Positions 9,656-18,596 of a stretch of DNA of 64,000 nucleotides are shown one piece after another; positions within the stretch are counted from its first letter, which is position 1, and each line of letters begins with the position of its first letter. Source of the stretch: Prochlorococcus sp. AG-402-B19 (lineage in GTDB: Bacteria > Cyanobacteriota > Cyanobacteriia > PCC-6307 > Cyanobiaceae); NCBI GenBank assembly GCA_003279615.1, contig QCHM01000002.1, forward strand, positions 93,511 through 157,510, given 5' to 3'. Below the pieces are notes generated by a model. It did no database searches. It was not told the origin of the DNA and was given only the letters and a program-made list of their open reading frames with translations. Position numbers and translations under genes: made by a program.

Positions 9656-11338
9656 CTAGTTTTGGCTTTTTCTTCTTCCTTGAAAATTATCTAAACGGGT
9701 TTCACTTCTCATTTTAAATTGTAATTTAATCCAGCTGACAGCTATAGGAAATCCTAAAATTATTGGTATGAAGAATAAAAAGGGTTTATTAGTTGAGGCG
9801 AGTAAAGCTGATGATATTGCAAGTGATCCAAGCAGCACAGAATTCCCTAATGTTTTTTGAGCATTGATCATTCTTCTCAACTGTCTGTCTGATTCACCCA
9901 TTCGCACTTGAAGTTGTAAATCTCCTTGTTCCAATCTCTCTAGGTTTTCATCAAGTCTTTTTGGTAAACCAACTGCTTTAGTTCCTATTTCAGTAACTTG
10001 TCGACCTAATTCATTCAGTAAGTCATTAGACTCTGGATTTTTTGATGTCATTAGTGGAAGTAGGAAAGGTTTTGCTATGGCGATTAAATTAAATTCGGGA
10101 TCTAAAAATCTTCCGACCCCTTCAAAAGTTGATAGTGCTCTAAAGATAAATATCAACTCAATTGGTATTCTAAAGGGTTTGCCAAAAGCTAGTTCGGATA
10201 GATCCCCAGAGAGCTTTTCTATAATTTGGGAGTCAAAAGGAGGAGTTAGAGCCTCCGTTAACATTATTCTGATTAGTCTTCTTACTGGACCTATTTCAAT
10301 ATCTGCCTCTAATAATCCAGCAATTTGAAGCTCTTTAACTAGCCCACTGACATCTCTTAGGGCTGCTGCTTTGATCATTGAATTAAGTCTGCCTCTGATT
10401 CGCTCAGAGACAAAACCCATCATTCCAAAATCGTAATAAATTAGAGAGCCATTCATAGAAACAGCTAGGTTTCCTGGATGGGGATCAGCATGAAAAAAAC
10501 CATAGTTAACTAATTGTTTCAAGTAACTTGTGGCACCAATTTTTGCTATTGATGATGTATCGATTCCATTTTTTTCTAGGGTTTTAATATCATTAATCTT
10601 TATACCTGGTATATATTCAAGACATAAGACTTTGCTGGAACTTAAATCCCAGAAAACACTTGGAATTAAAATATCTGAATCATCGAGAAATTGTTGTTTA
10701 AATCGTGCAGCATACTGAGCTTCAATTCTAAAGTCTAATTCTCTAATTAATACTCTCTTACATTCTTTTGCTATTCCTATCCAATCTTTTCCCTGACTAA
10801 GACTTTTATTTTTTTGAACTAATCTTGCGACTTGATTCATTACATCTAGGTCAAGTCTAAAAAATTTTTCAATACCTGGTCTTTGTACTTTAAAGATAAC
10901 ATTCTTACCATTAATTAACTGTGCTTTATGCACTTGAGCAAGTGATGCAGAACCTATTGGATTTGAATCTATATTTATAATTTTTTCATATGTACTACCA
11001 AGCTCAAATAATAAAATTTCTTTTATCTTTTTAAATTCAAAAGGTGGTACCCTATCTTGTAGAGAAGTAAGTTCATTTACCCATAATGCAGGAATAATAT
11101 CAGCTCTCGCAGATAAAAGTTGTCCTAATTTTATAAAAGCTGATCCTAAACCAATTAATTCTTTTGTAAGCCACTTTGCTCTTTTAACCTGTCTTCTTTC
11201 TCTTCGTTTTACGTTATACCCTTTGAAATAAGTCCATTTTTTAGAATCAAGCCATAAGCAGAATAAAAGAGATAATAAAGTTTTCCATATTCTCAAGGCT
11301 CTTCCTAACTTTTGTAATTGGTCAACTAAAAATATCAA
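9656..11338 (-). CDS. UbiB/ABC1 (AarF) family atypical kinase-like protein
   Basis: A 560-residue member of the ABC1/UbiB family, whose plant and bacterial relatives act in prenylquinone metabolism and membrane stress. Family motifs are visible: the KxGQ motif IKLGQLLSARADIIP (K70), the alanine-rich nucleotide loop GSASLAQVHKAQL, the lysine of VIFKVQRPG, FFHADPHPGNLAV and YYDFGMMG. Two hydrophobic helices near the C-terminus (about 500-545) should anchor it in a membrane. Cyanobacteria usually carry several paralogues, so the substrate cannot be given. Its start overlaps the upstream small gene by 4 bases, indicating one transcript. Confidence 0.9.
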   Translation of the reverse strand: MIFLVDQLQKLGRALRIWKTLLSLLFCLWLDSKKWTYFKGYNVKRRERRQVKRAKWLTKELIGLGSAFIKLGQLLSARADIIPALWVNELTSLQDRVPPFEFKKIKEILLFELGSTYEKIINIDSNPIGSASLAQVHKAQLINGKNVIFKVQRPGIEKFFRLDLDVMNQVARLVQKNKSLSQGKDWIGIAKECKRVLIRELDFRIEAQYAARFKQQFLDDSDILIPSVFWDLSSSKVLCLEYIPGIKINDIKTLEKNGIDTSSIAKIGATSYLKQLVNYGFFHADPHPGNLAVSMNGSLIYYDFGMMGFVSERIRGRLNSMIKAAALRDVSGLVKELQIAGLLEADIEIGPVRRLIRIMLTEALTPPFDSQIIEKLSGDLSELAFGKPFRIPIELIFIFRALSTFEGVGRFLDPEFNLIAIAKPFLLPLMTSKNPESNDLLNELGRQVTEIGTKAVGLPKRLDENLERLEQGDLQLQVRMGESDRQLRRMINAQKTLGNSVLLGSLAISSALLASTNKPFLFFIPIILGFPIAVSWIKLQFKMRSETRLDNFQGRRKSQN

Positions 11339-11658
11339 TTTTTTTCCTCAATGCTTTTATTAATTTCAATGACTTTGGATCTAAGTTTGTCAATCTGAGC
11401 TTGAAGTAGATCTTCTTTTGTTGATTGATGATTGGGATTTTTTTCTTTTGATGTATCTGTTTCTTTTTCAAGACGCTGTGATTCTTTCATGACCTCCTCT
11501 TTGAAGATAGACCATTCATCTTGCAGTTTCTGAGGTATTTCTTCTGCGATTTCGGAGAATTCTTGAGCAGAATTTATAAGTTTCTCTGTTATTCGAGCAT
11601 TTATTCTGTTTATAGCTGCTTTAAGCAGTCTTTCTGAGTCGCTCAAGAATCTAATCAA
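11335..11658 (-). CDS. Conserved-looking small helical protein upstream of UbiB-like gene
   Basis: I do not recognise this 107-residue protein. It is strongly charged and predicted helical, with heptad-like stretches in both halves (for example EIAEEIPQKLQDEWSIFKEE and LLQAQIDKLRSKVIEINKSI) separated by a polar segment KETDTSKEKNPNHQST. It has no signal peptide or membrane helix. It overlaps the UbiB-like gene by 4 bases, so translation is likely coupled. A role as partner or membrane-recruiting factor of the UbiB-like protein is speculation from this arrangement. Confidence 0.7.
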   Translation of the reverse strand: MIRFLSDSERLLKAAINRINARITEKLINSAQEFSEIAEEIPQKLQDEWSIFKEEVMKESQRLEKETDTSKEKNPNHQSTKEDLLQAQIDKLRSKVIEINKSIEEKN

Positions 11659-12026
11659 TCAGATTCTATTTTATAAGATTTAGGTTTTTTTGTGTTCTCT
11701 TGAGTTCTCATAAGATAATTCAACGTTTCTTTTGAGAAAAAATGTTGATTATTTTAAAATTCGAGTTTTTTAGGTTTTTCCTCTCACTTTCTAGTATTTT
11801 TTTGTCTTTAGATTGAAACTAGGTGTAGGCAAATTCGCCCTTAATCAATTAAATCTATTTAGAAACTTGTGCGTAATGACTCAACCTAGATAATTTTCAT
11901 TAGAGTTGAACTAAACAAACATTTGATTTGATTTGGGTTTAAAGTTTAATCTATAAATTCAAGTTAATTCAACGAATTCATTCTTTTTCTCGAAAGAGAA
12001 CAAAACTTACCTAAGAGAATTTTCCA
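11659..12026. other. 368-base intergenic region between divergent genes
   Basis: This AT-rich stretch separates the minus-strand 107-residue gene from the plus-strand thioredoxin-reductase-like gene, so it must hold both promoters. I see no open frame with recognisable product, no tRNA and no strong terminator. A short inverted motif (tctc-gaaa-gaga, about 11989-12000) lies close to the downstream start. An undetected small RNA is possible but not supported. Confidence 0.4.
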
Positions 12027-12983
12027 TTGGAAACCATTGAAACTGATGTTGTCATAGTTGGTGGTGGGCCTGCTGGTTGCAGTTGTGCACTTTACACCTC
12101 TCGAGCAGACCTAAAGACGGTAATACTAGATAAGAATCCTGATGTAGGCGCTTTAGCGATAACTCATCAAATTGCTAATTATCCAGGAGTCTCTAGTGAA
12201 ATGAGTGGAGAGGCTTTATTGAAATTGATGAGAGATCAAGCTACTCAATATGGGGCCGACTATCGAAGAGCTCAAGTTTTTGGCATTGATGCTACTAGTG
12301 ACTGGAAAACTATTTATACTCCTGAAGGAACTTTTAAAGCAAAAGCACTTGTAGTTGCAAGCGGTGCAATGGGTAGACCTGCATCCTTTAAAGGCGAGGC
12401 CGAATTCTTGGGTAGAGGAGTTAGCTATTGTGCGACCTGTGATGGAGCTTTTTATCGAGATCGTGAAGTTGCCGTAGTTGGTATTAACAAAGAGGCAATA
12501 GAAGAAGCAAATGTTCTTACAAAATTTGCTTCCAAAGTTCATTGGATTACATCTAATGATCCAAAATCAGATGATCATCATGCACAGGATCTTTTATTAA
12601 AACCAAATGTGAACCATTGGAGTAAGACGAGGTTGATGCAAATTGAAGGTAACGACTCAGGAGTTACTGGTATTAAGGTAAAGAATCGATCAATTGATAC
12701 TCATCAAGATATTGCGCTTGAAGGAGTTTTTGTTTATATGAGCGGATCAAAGCCTATTACAGATTTTCTTGGAGACCAGGTTGCTTTTAAGGAGGATGGG
12801 GGGGTTCTGGTGGATGACTTTATGTCCACAACAGTTGAAGGGGTTTGGGCTATTGGTGATATTAGAAATACCCCTTTTAAGCAAGCTGTAGTAGCAGCAT
12901 CTGATGGATGTATAGCTGCTATGGCAATAGATAGATATTTAAATAGTCGGAAATCAATTCGTGTTGATTGGGTTCACGCTTAA
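12027..12983 (+). CDS. trxB: Thioredoxin-reductase-like flavoprotein without recognisable NADPH motifs
   Basis: The 318-residue protein starts at TTG and has the FAD Rossmann motif VVIVGGGPAGCSCALYTSR (8-26), the redox-active CATC (C135, C138) and the C-terminal FAD motif GVWAIGDIRN. In NADPH-dependent thioredoxin reductases the second nucleotide fold has GGGDSA and an HRR-type phosphate motif. Here the equivalent is GINKEA (152-157) and no Arg cluster follows. It therefore resembles the cyanobacterial or clostridial TrxR-like enzymes that take electrons from ferredoxin or use a second flavin. It is probably a disulfide oxidoreductase, but the electron donor is uncertain. It converges with sbtB. 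Confidence 0.85.
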   Translation: METIETDVVIVGGGPAGCSCALYTSRADLKTVILDKNPDVGALAITHQIANYPGVSSEMSGEALLKLMRDQATQYGADYRRAQVFGIDATSDWKTIYTPEGTFKAKALVVASGAMGRPASFKGEAEFLGRGVSYCATCDGAFYRDREVAVVGINKEAIEEANVLTKFASKVHWITSNDPKSDDHHAQDLLLKPNVNHWSKTRLMQIEGNDSGVTGIKVKNRSIDTHQDIALEGVFVYMSGSKPITDFLGDQVAFKEDGGVLVDDFMSTTVEGVWAIGDIRNTPFKQAVVAASDGCIAAMAIDRYLNSRKSIRVDWVHA

Positions 12984-13006
12984 GTTAAACAATTGAGAAT
13001 AATTTT

Positions 13007-13288
13007 TTAAAGAGGAGTTGCTTCTGAAACATATGCCACACCCCCGTAATAGCTCAATACAGACTTTATATTTTCTCGTATTTTTTCAATTATCTCTTGC
13101 TCACAAAAAATAATTACATGTGCATTTGATCCAAATCCTGTAAATTCCATATCTTCGGTTACAATTCTTTCAGGACCTCTTCCAGTTGCATGTTTCATAA
13201 CTGTGTAGCCAGGTACTTCAGCTTTTTCTAATGCTGAGAGAACATCATTTAATTCTCTCTCACTAAAGATTAAATCAAGTCTTTTCAT
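13007..13288 (-). CDS. sbtB: PII-like regulator of SbtA, SbtB
   Basis: A 93-residue PII-fold protein lying 9 bases downstream of sbtA. SbtB homologues bind adenyl nucleotides, including cAMP and ADP, and control the bicarbonate transporter SbtA. The sequence MKRLDLIFSERELNDVLSAL, a T-loop region YTVMKHATGRGPERIV and VIIFCEQEIIEKIRENIKSV fits the family. The C-terminus ends YVSEATPL, without the CGPxGC redox motif found in several cyanobacterial SbtB proteins, so this version cannot use that disulfide switch. Assignment rests on fold pattern plus sbtA adjacency. Confidence 0.88.
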   Translation of the reverse strand: MKRLDLIFSERELNDVLSALEKAEVPGYTVMKHATGRGPERIVTEDMEFTGFGSNAHVIIFCEQEIIEKIRENIKSVLSYYGGVAYVSEATPL

Positions 13289-13297
13289 TGAATTTAT

Positions 13298-14293
13298 CTA
13301 TCCAATTGAGGGGATCATTGTGTTAACTAAGCCCATATATACTGGTATTCCAAAAATGATATTAAAAGGGAAAGTTAACCCAAGAGTGGTTGAGATGTAA
13401 TAACTAGGTCTGGCCTCAGGCACAGTCATTCGCATTGCAGTTGGCACAGCCAAATACGAAGCACTAGCACATAGAACAACAAAGAGTAGCGCGTTTCCTG
13501 GATCTAGATTTAGGAATCTAGCTACTACTGACCCAAGTACTGCATTCACTATGGGCATAAATATAGAAAACATTATGAGAAAAGCACCTGTTTTATTAAG
13601 ACGGGCTAGCCTTTGTGCTGCCACAATTCCCATATCTAGCAAAAAGAAACACTCAGCTCCGTAAAAAAGGTCGCCAGTAAATGGCTCCATTTTTTTAATG
13701 TCAGAGGGATCAAAAGCTGAGGTTAAAAAACCTATAAGGAGGCTTCCAAGTAATAAATAAACTGAACCATTAAGCATCGACTCATGAAGAATTGATCCCC
13801 ATTTCATTTTTCTTTTGATGGGCCTATCTTTTGATGCTCCAAACTTGACCAAAAGAAGACCAATAATTATTGCTGGCGACTCCATAAGAGCTAAAGCTGC
13901 AACCATGAAACCATCAAAAGGTATGTTTTGACTTTCGAGAAAACTTTCAGCGGTTATAAATGTCACCGCACTAATTGATCCATATGCTGCAGATATTGCT
14001 GCGGCATTAAAAACGTCGAATTTAAATCTCAGTACTACAAAGCAAATAAGTGGGATTAAAAGAGACATTAATATTGCAGCCATAACAGTAGGAAGTACTG
14101 GATAACTGAAGCCACTTTTCTGAAGTTCAATGCCTCCTTTGAAACCTATTGCTAGTAAAAGATATAAAGAAAATAATTTAGGCAGAGGAGCTGGGATCTC
14201 AAAATCAGACTTTAATGCATATGCGATTGCACCCAAAAAGAAAAAAAGTATTGGAGGGCTTAAAGCATTCTGGATAAAAAGGTTATGTCCCAT
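13298..14293 (-). CDS. sbtA: Sodium-dependent bicarbonate transporter SbtA
   Basis: High-affinity Na+/HCO3- symporter of the carbon-concentrating mechanism in the plasma membrane. The 331-residue protein has about ten hydrophobic segments arranged as two repeats, with the conserved starts NALSPPILFFFLGAIAYALK and LLLAIGFKGGIELQKSGF, and SISAVTFITAESFLE in the substrate region. It is followed by sbtB and preceded by bicA on the same strand, giving one compact inorganic-carbon uptake locus. Length is slightly under the 370 or so of freshwater homologues, mostly through a shorter central loop. Confidence 0.92.
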   Translation of the reverse strand: MGHNLFIQNALSPPILFFFLGAIAYALKSDFEIPAPLPKLFSLYLLLAIGFKGGIELQKSGFSYPVLPTVMAAILMSLLIPLICFVVLRFKFDVFNAAAISAAYGSISAVTFITAESFLESQNIPFDGFMVAALALMESPAIIIGLLLVKFGASKDRPIKRKMKWGSILHESMLNGSVYLLLGSLLIGFLTSAFDPSDIKKMEPFTGDLFYGAECFFLLDMGIVAAQRLARLNKTGAFLIMFSIFMPIVNAVLGSVVARFLNLDPGNALLFVVLCASASYLAVPTAMRMTVPEARPSYYISTTLGLTFPFNIIFGIPVYMGLVNTMIPSIG

Positions 14294-14335
14294 TTCTTGT
14301 TATTTGTTAAAGCAAATAAGATAAAAAATTTGTTA

Positions 14336-16015
14336 TTAACCATTGAGGCTGTCTATGGCAGCTGTAAGGGCCTCTTTTCTTGTACCAATAACATCAACCC
14401 CAAATTTAGCCAGCCTGTCTTTTACTCTTCCAGTAGCACCAGCAACAAATGCTTTTCTTGAATTGTTTAACGCCTCCTGTACCATATCTTCTATGGCAAG
14501 AGTTGCAGTTACTCCAAGTCTAGGAACATCAGTTATATCAAGGATGAGAACCTTATAGTTTCTTACTAGCATCATTCTTTCGGTAATTCCTTTTGCAGCT
14601 CCAAAACTAAGCGGTCCTTTTAATCTGAATAACATTACTTCCCCTGCACAGCGATCTAAAAGTGCTTTTTCATCTGAGGGGAGTTGTGCATTTGCGGCAT
14701 TATTATTGGATGCTGAATCAATTGGATTATCTGCTTCCATTCCCTCCAATTGCGTCTCAGTAATGGAATCGATGGTGAGCATATTTGCAATGAATACTCC
14801 AACAAGTACAGCCCATATCAAATCCCAAAAGACTGTCATAAGAAGCACTCCATACATCACGCTTGCAGTCTTAAGCGAAAGTCGATGAGCTCTTAATAAA
14901 AATCCCCAATCAATAATATCTAACCCAACTTTTATTAGTATTCCTGCAAGCAGAGCAGTTGGTATTTGTTCTGCTGCTCCTCCAGCTCCTAATAAAACAA
15001 TTAAAAGTACAATTGAATGCACCATCCCTGATAAAGGAGTTGATCCACCAGATTTAACATTTATGACTGTTCTCATGGTCGCACCAGCACCTGGAAGGCC
15101 TGAAAATAATCCAGCTACAGCATTTCCTATTCCTTGTCCAATTAATTCTCGATCAGAATTGTGACGAGTTTCAGATATGTTATCTGCGACAAGAGAAGTT
15201 AGTAATGAGTCAATTGCTCCTAAAACAGCAAGTACAAGTCCTGCTTTTAAAATTACTGGGAAATATTGGTTAATTGTATATAGTCCAGAAGGAATACTAA
15301 GGGAAGGGAGGCCTTCAGGAATAGGACCAGGAGTTCCTATTCTGTCAAGACCACTATCTTTAAATAAAAGAGATATTGGAGTAACTACTAACAATGCTAG
15401 AAGCGGAGAAGGAACCCATTGACTTATTTTTCTTGGTGTTAGAAAAACGATTGCCAGTGTCATTACAGCTACAGAAATAGCAGCTCCATTTGGCTCGAAA
15501 TTTGAAGCTACTTGTGAGAGTGATGAAAGTACTCCACCTTGGGTTTTTATTCCTAGAAGAGGTCCAATCTGAAGAGCTATAATTATCACACCAATTCCAG
15601 ACATAAAGCCTGAAACAACTGAGTAAGGAACAAGAGTTATATACTTACCTAGTCTTAAAATCCCAAATAATATTTGAAACAAGCCTCCAAACACTACTGA
15701 TGCCATTACAAATGGCAAAATTTGTTCAATTGATAAGTCTTTAGGTACTCCTGCTGCTGCAAGACCAGCTATAACTCCAGCAACAGTTACGCTCATTGGC
15801 CCAGTGGGACCACTTACTTGAGCAGGTGTTCCTCCAAATAATGCCGCGAGGAAACCAACGACTACTGCTCCATAAAGACCATAAATAGCGCCACCGGGGC
15901 CAAGAGCAGCGTTACCAAACGCTAGAGCTAGTGGCAGAGCTACAACTGCAGCTGTTAAGCCGCCTAAAACATCACCTCTAATATTTTTTAGGTGAAAGCC
16001 ATTAATTAACGCCAA
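14336..16015 (-). CDS. bicA: SulP-family anion transporter, BicA-type bicarbonate transporter
   Basis: The 559-residue protein is a SulP transporter: about 12 membrane helices beginning GDVLGGLTAAVVALPLALAF, the helix-3 region AALFGGTPAQVSGPTGPM, then a cytoplasmic STAS domain from about residue 445 to the end (VLILDITDVPRLGVTATLAI). BicA is the low-affinity, high-flux Na+-dependent bicarbonate carrier of marine cyanobacteria. SulP proteins may instead move sulfate, but the direct neighbourhood of sbtA and sbtB makes bicarbonate the best call. The gap to sbtA is 42 bases. Confidence 0.85.
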   Translation of the reverse strand: MALINGFHLKNIRGDVLGGLTAAVVALPLALAFGNAALGPGGAIYGLYGAVVVGFLAALFGGTPAQVSGPTGPMSVTVAGVIAGLAAAGVPKDLSIEQILPFVMASVVFGGLFQILFGILRLGKYITLVPYSVVSGFMSGIGVIIIALQIGPLLGIKTQGGVLSSLSQVASNFEPNGAAISVAVMTLAIVFLTPRKISQWVPSPLLALLVVTPISLLFKDSGLDRIGTPGPIPEGLPSLSIPSGLYTINQYFPVILKAGLVLAVLGAIDSLLTSLVADNISETRHNSDRELIGQGIGNAVAGLFSGLPGAGATMRTVINVKSGGSTPLSGMVHSIVLLIVLLGAGGAAEQIPTALLAGILIKVGLDIIDWGFLLRAHRLSLKTASVMYGVLLMTVFWDLIWAVLVGVFIANMLTIDSITETQLEGMEADNPIDSASNNNAANAQLPSDEKALLDRCAGEVMLFRLKGPLSFGAAKGITERMMLVRNYKVLILDITDVPRLGVTATLAIEDMVQEALNNSRKAFVAGATGRVKDRLAKFGVDVIGTRKEALTAAIDSLNG

Positions 16016-16157
16016 TCGACTCTCCTTACTTTATTTGACTTAAATAAGCCTATCTCTTCAAGGTTCAATTAAGTTCGCCATTCTCTATTTTTAAATACTA
16101 GATTTAAGCAAAATCATAAAGAAAATTGGTTATTACAATGGAAAAAGCTTTATTTCT

Positions 16158-17093
16158 ATGGCATTAAACGGTTTTAAGGATTATTTCAAAGTTCTTGGCA
16201 TTAAAAGAAATGCTACTGATAAGGAAATAAAAAATGCCTTTAGACAACTTGCTAGAAAATCGCATCCTGACTTACATCCTCATGATGTTGAGGCTGAGTC
16301 AAAATTTAAAGAAATCAATGAAGCGTATGAAATTCTGTCTGACCAGGAGAAAAAAAAGTCTTATGAAAAATATCTAAGTTATTGGCTGAACGATCGAAAT
16401 GAAAAATATGATGATTTTGATAGGAAAAATAATTATATTGGCTTTGATGATTTTATAAATTTTGATGATTTTCTGAGTGATTTACTTGGCAGGTTTAATG
16501 AGGTTGGTCAAGAAATTTATTCAAATATATCTTCAGAAAATAAGGCTAATTCATTAAATCTGGATGCTGAGTTCAATTTGCAAATTACTTTTGTAGAAGC
16601 TCTTAATGGAACAAAAAAGATTCTATTAGTGAATGATGAACGTATTGAGGTTGATATTCCACAAGGAATTCAAACAGGATCAAAAATATGTATTAAAAAT
16701 AAGGGTAACATTCAGATGGGGAAAGCTAAAAGAGGTGATTTATTACTTAAAGTAACTGTGAAATCTCATCCGATTTGGAAAGTCAAAGGTCTAGATATTT
16801 ATGCAGATTTACCTATTTCTCTAGATGAACTTGCCTTGGGTGCAAATATTGAAGTTGCATTACCTCAAGGAGATACATATTTATTAATTCCTTCTGGAAG
16901 TTTGCCTGAACAAAAGATCAAATTAGAAGGCCAAGGGATTCAATATTTAGATGCTAAAGGTGATTTGTTTTTTACTTTAAAATTAAAGTTACCTGAAAAG
17001 TGGTCTAATGAGGAGTTGGAACTTCTTAAAAAGCTTAGATCTGTGCGAATAGATGAACCTCGTTCAAGTTGGTTCGATCAGGCTTGCACTTGA
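16158..17093 (+). CDS. DnaJ/CbpA-like J-domain co-chaperone
   Basis: A 311-residue J-protein that should stimulate DnaK. The J domain is at the N-terminus (FKDYFKVLGIKRNATDKEIK, HPD at 36-38, then FKEINEAYEILSD). No zinc-finger CxxCxGxG repeats are present. An acidic, Asp/Phe-rich linker (about 85-115) replaces the Gly/Phe region, and two C-terminal substrate-binding beta domains follow, starting DAEFNLQITFVEALNGTKK. This makes it a type II (CbpA-like) protein. It precedes hemB by 34 bases or less, so co-transcription is possible. Confidence 0.9.
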   Translation: MALNGFKDYFKVLGIKRNATDKEIKNAFRQLARKSHPDLHPHDVEAESKFKEINEAYEILSDQEKKKSYEKYLSYWLNDRNEKYDDFDRKNNYIGFDDFINFDDFLSDLLGRFNEVGQEIYSNISSENKANSLNLDAEFNLQITFVEALNGTKKILLVNDERIEVDIPQGIQTGSKICIKNKGNIQMGKAKRGDLLLKVTVKSHPIWKVKGLDIYADLPISLDELALGANIEVALPQGDTYLLIPSGSLPEQKIKLEGQGIQYLDAKGDLFFTLKLKLPEKWSNEELELLKKLRSVRIDEPRSSWFDQACT

Positions 17094-17127
17094 AGGCAGT
17101 AAAATATAGTTATCTCTATTGGTCCAT

Positions 17128-18129
17128 ATGGATCTTACTTATCGGCCCCGTCGTCTTCGTAGAACAAACTCTTTAAGAGATATGGTTAGAGAGAATTTTG
17201 TCTCTCCTTCTGATTTTATCTATCCTCTTTTTGTTCATGAAGGTTCGGATATTCAAGAAATAGCAGCGATGCCAGGTTCATTTCGCTGGTCAATAGATGG
17301 ATTAGTTGATGAAGTTAAGCGTGCGTGGAATCTTGGAATTAGATGCGTCGTTCTTTTCCCAAAAGTTCCAGACGATAAAAAAACAGAAGATGGGGCTGAA
17401 TGTTTTAACGAAAAAGGTTTAATACCTAGGGCTATCGAAAGATTGAAAATGGAGATACCTGAAATGTCTGTTATGACTGATGTTGCTCTAGATCCTTATT
17501 CTTGTGATGGTCATGATGGAATAGTGAGTGATGAAGGGATAATTCTAAATGATGAAACAGTTAATTATTTGTGTAAACAAGCAATTGTTCAGGCACAATC
17601 TGGAGCAGATTTAATTGGTCCGAGTGACATGATGGATGGAAGAGTTGGAGCAATCAGAGAAGCTTTAGATGATGAAGGTTTTGAACATGTAGGCATTATT
17701 AGTTATACAGCTAAATATTCATCAGCATATTACGGACCTTTTAGAGAAGCTTTAGATTCTGCTCCTAGATCATTATCAAATAAGCCTATTCCGAAAAATA
17801 AAAATACTTATCAGATGGATCCAGCCAATTCTAGAGAAGCAATAACAGAAGCTCAACTGGACGAACAAGAAGGATCTGACATCCTTATGGTCAAACCAGG
17901 TTTGGCTTACTTAGATATTATTTACCGTTTAAGAGAAGAATCAGAATTGCCTATCGCTGCTTATAACGTAAGCGGAGAGTATTCTATGGTCAAAGCTACT
18001 TCTCAAAGAGGTTGGATAGATGAAAAGGCAATTGTTTTGGAAACTTTATTGAGTTTTAAAAGAGCAGGAGCCGACCTGATCCTTACATATCACGCTTGTG
18101 ATGCTGCAGGATGGTTAAAAGAATCATAG
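17128..18129 (+). CDS. hemB: Porphobilinogen synthase (delta-aminolevulinic acid dehydratase)
   Basis: Condenses two 5-aminolevulinate molecules to porphobilinogen for heme, chlorophyll and corrinoids. I prefer the ATG at 17128 (MDLTYRPRRLRRTNSLRDMV, 333 residues) over an in-frame TTG nine bases upstream. The metal site reads MTDVALDPYSCDGHDG, the Asp-containing Mg type rather than the cysteine-rich zinc type. Schiff-base lysines are in SYTAKYSSAYYGPFREA and LMVKPGLAYLD. Glyoxalase-like and mutS2 genes follow closely on the same strand. Confidence 0.96.
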   Translation: MDLTYRPRRLRRTNSLRDMVRENFVSPSDFIYPLFVHEGSDIQEIAAMPGSFRWSIDGLVDEVKRAWNLGIRCVVLFPKVPDDKKTEDGAECFNEKGLIPRAIERLKMEIPEMSVMTDVALDPYSCDGHDGIVSDEGIILNDETVNYLCKQAIVQAQSGADLIGPSDMMDGRVGAIREALDDEGFEHVGIISYTAKYSSAYYGPFREALDSAPRSLSNKPIPKNKNTYQMDPANSREAITEAQLDEQEGSDILMVKPGLAYLDIIYRLREESELPIAAYNVSGEYSMVKATSQRGWIDEKAIVLETLLSFKRAGADLILTYHACDAAGWLKES

Positions 18130-18175
18130 AGTTGATTAAGATAGTTATTAAAAGTTTGAATTTCAAATCAATTTA

Positions 18176-18580
18176 ATGGTAAAAAAACAGTCTGATTTAA
18201 ATATTAAAAGTGTTCACCGTCTTGGCCATGTAGCTATAAGAGTCGATGATGTAGATAGGGCTAAAAGCTTTTATTTGAGCTTGGGTATGAAGCTTGTTTG
18301 GGATGATACAGATTGGTGTTACTTAGAGGCTGGAGAGAGTAGAGATGGCTTAGCATTACTTGGTCCGGGTTATAAAGCTGCTGGTCCACATTTTGCATTT
18401 CATTTCACTAATAAGGATGAGATAGAAAGAATTCATAATTCTCTAAAGAGCCAAGGTATGAAGGTTGGTGCTTTGCATGACCATCGTGATGGTACTTCTT
18501 CTTTTTACTTAAAAGATACAGAAGGTAATTGGTTGGAAATGCTTTATCACCCATCAACAGGGATACCAACAAATCAATAG
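18176..18580 (+). CDS. Glyoxalase/VOC-fold protein (lactoylglutathione-lyase-like)
   Basis: A 134-residue single vicinal-oxygen-chelate domain: RLGHVAIRVDDVDRAKSFYL, then LGMKLVWDDTDWCYLEAG, PHFAFHFTNKDEIERI and the closing YLKDTEGNWLEMLYHPS. The His near the start, His in PHFAF and Glu in LEMLYH could form a metal site, as in glyoxalase I. The family also includes resistance proteins and dioxygenases, so the substrate is unknown. It lies between hemB and mutS2 with gaps of 46 and 16 bases. Confidence 0.8.
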   Translation: MVKKQSDLNIKSVHRLGHVAIRVDDVDRAKSFYLSLGMKLVWDDTDWCYLEAGESRDGLALLGPGYKAAGPHFAFHFTNKDEIERIHNSLKSQGMKVGALHDHRDGTSSFYLKDTEGNWLEMLYHPSTGIPTNQ

Positions 18581-18596
18581 ACTTTCTAGTAGATAT

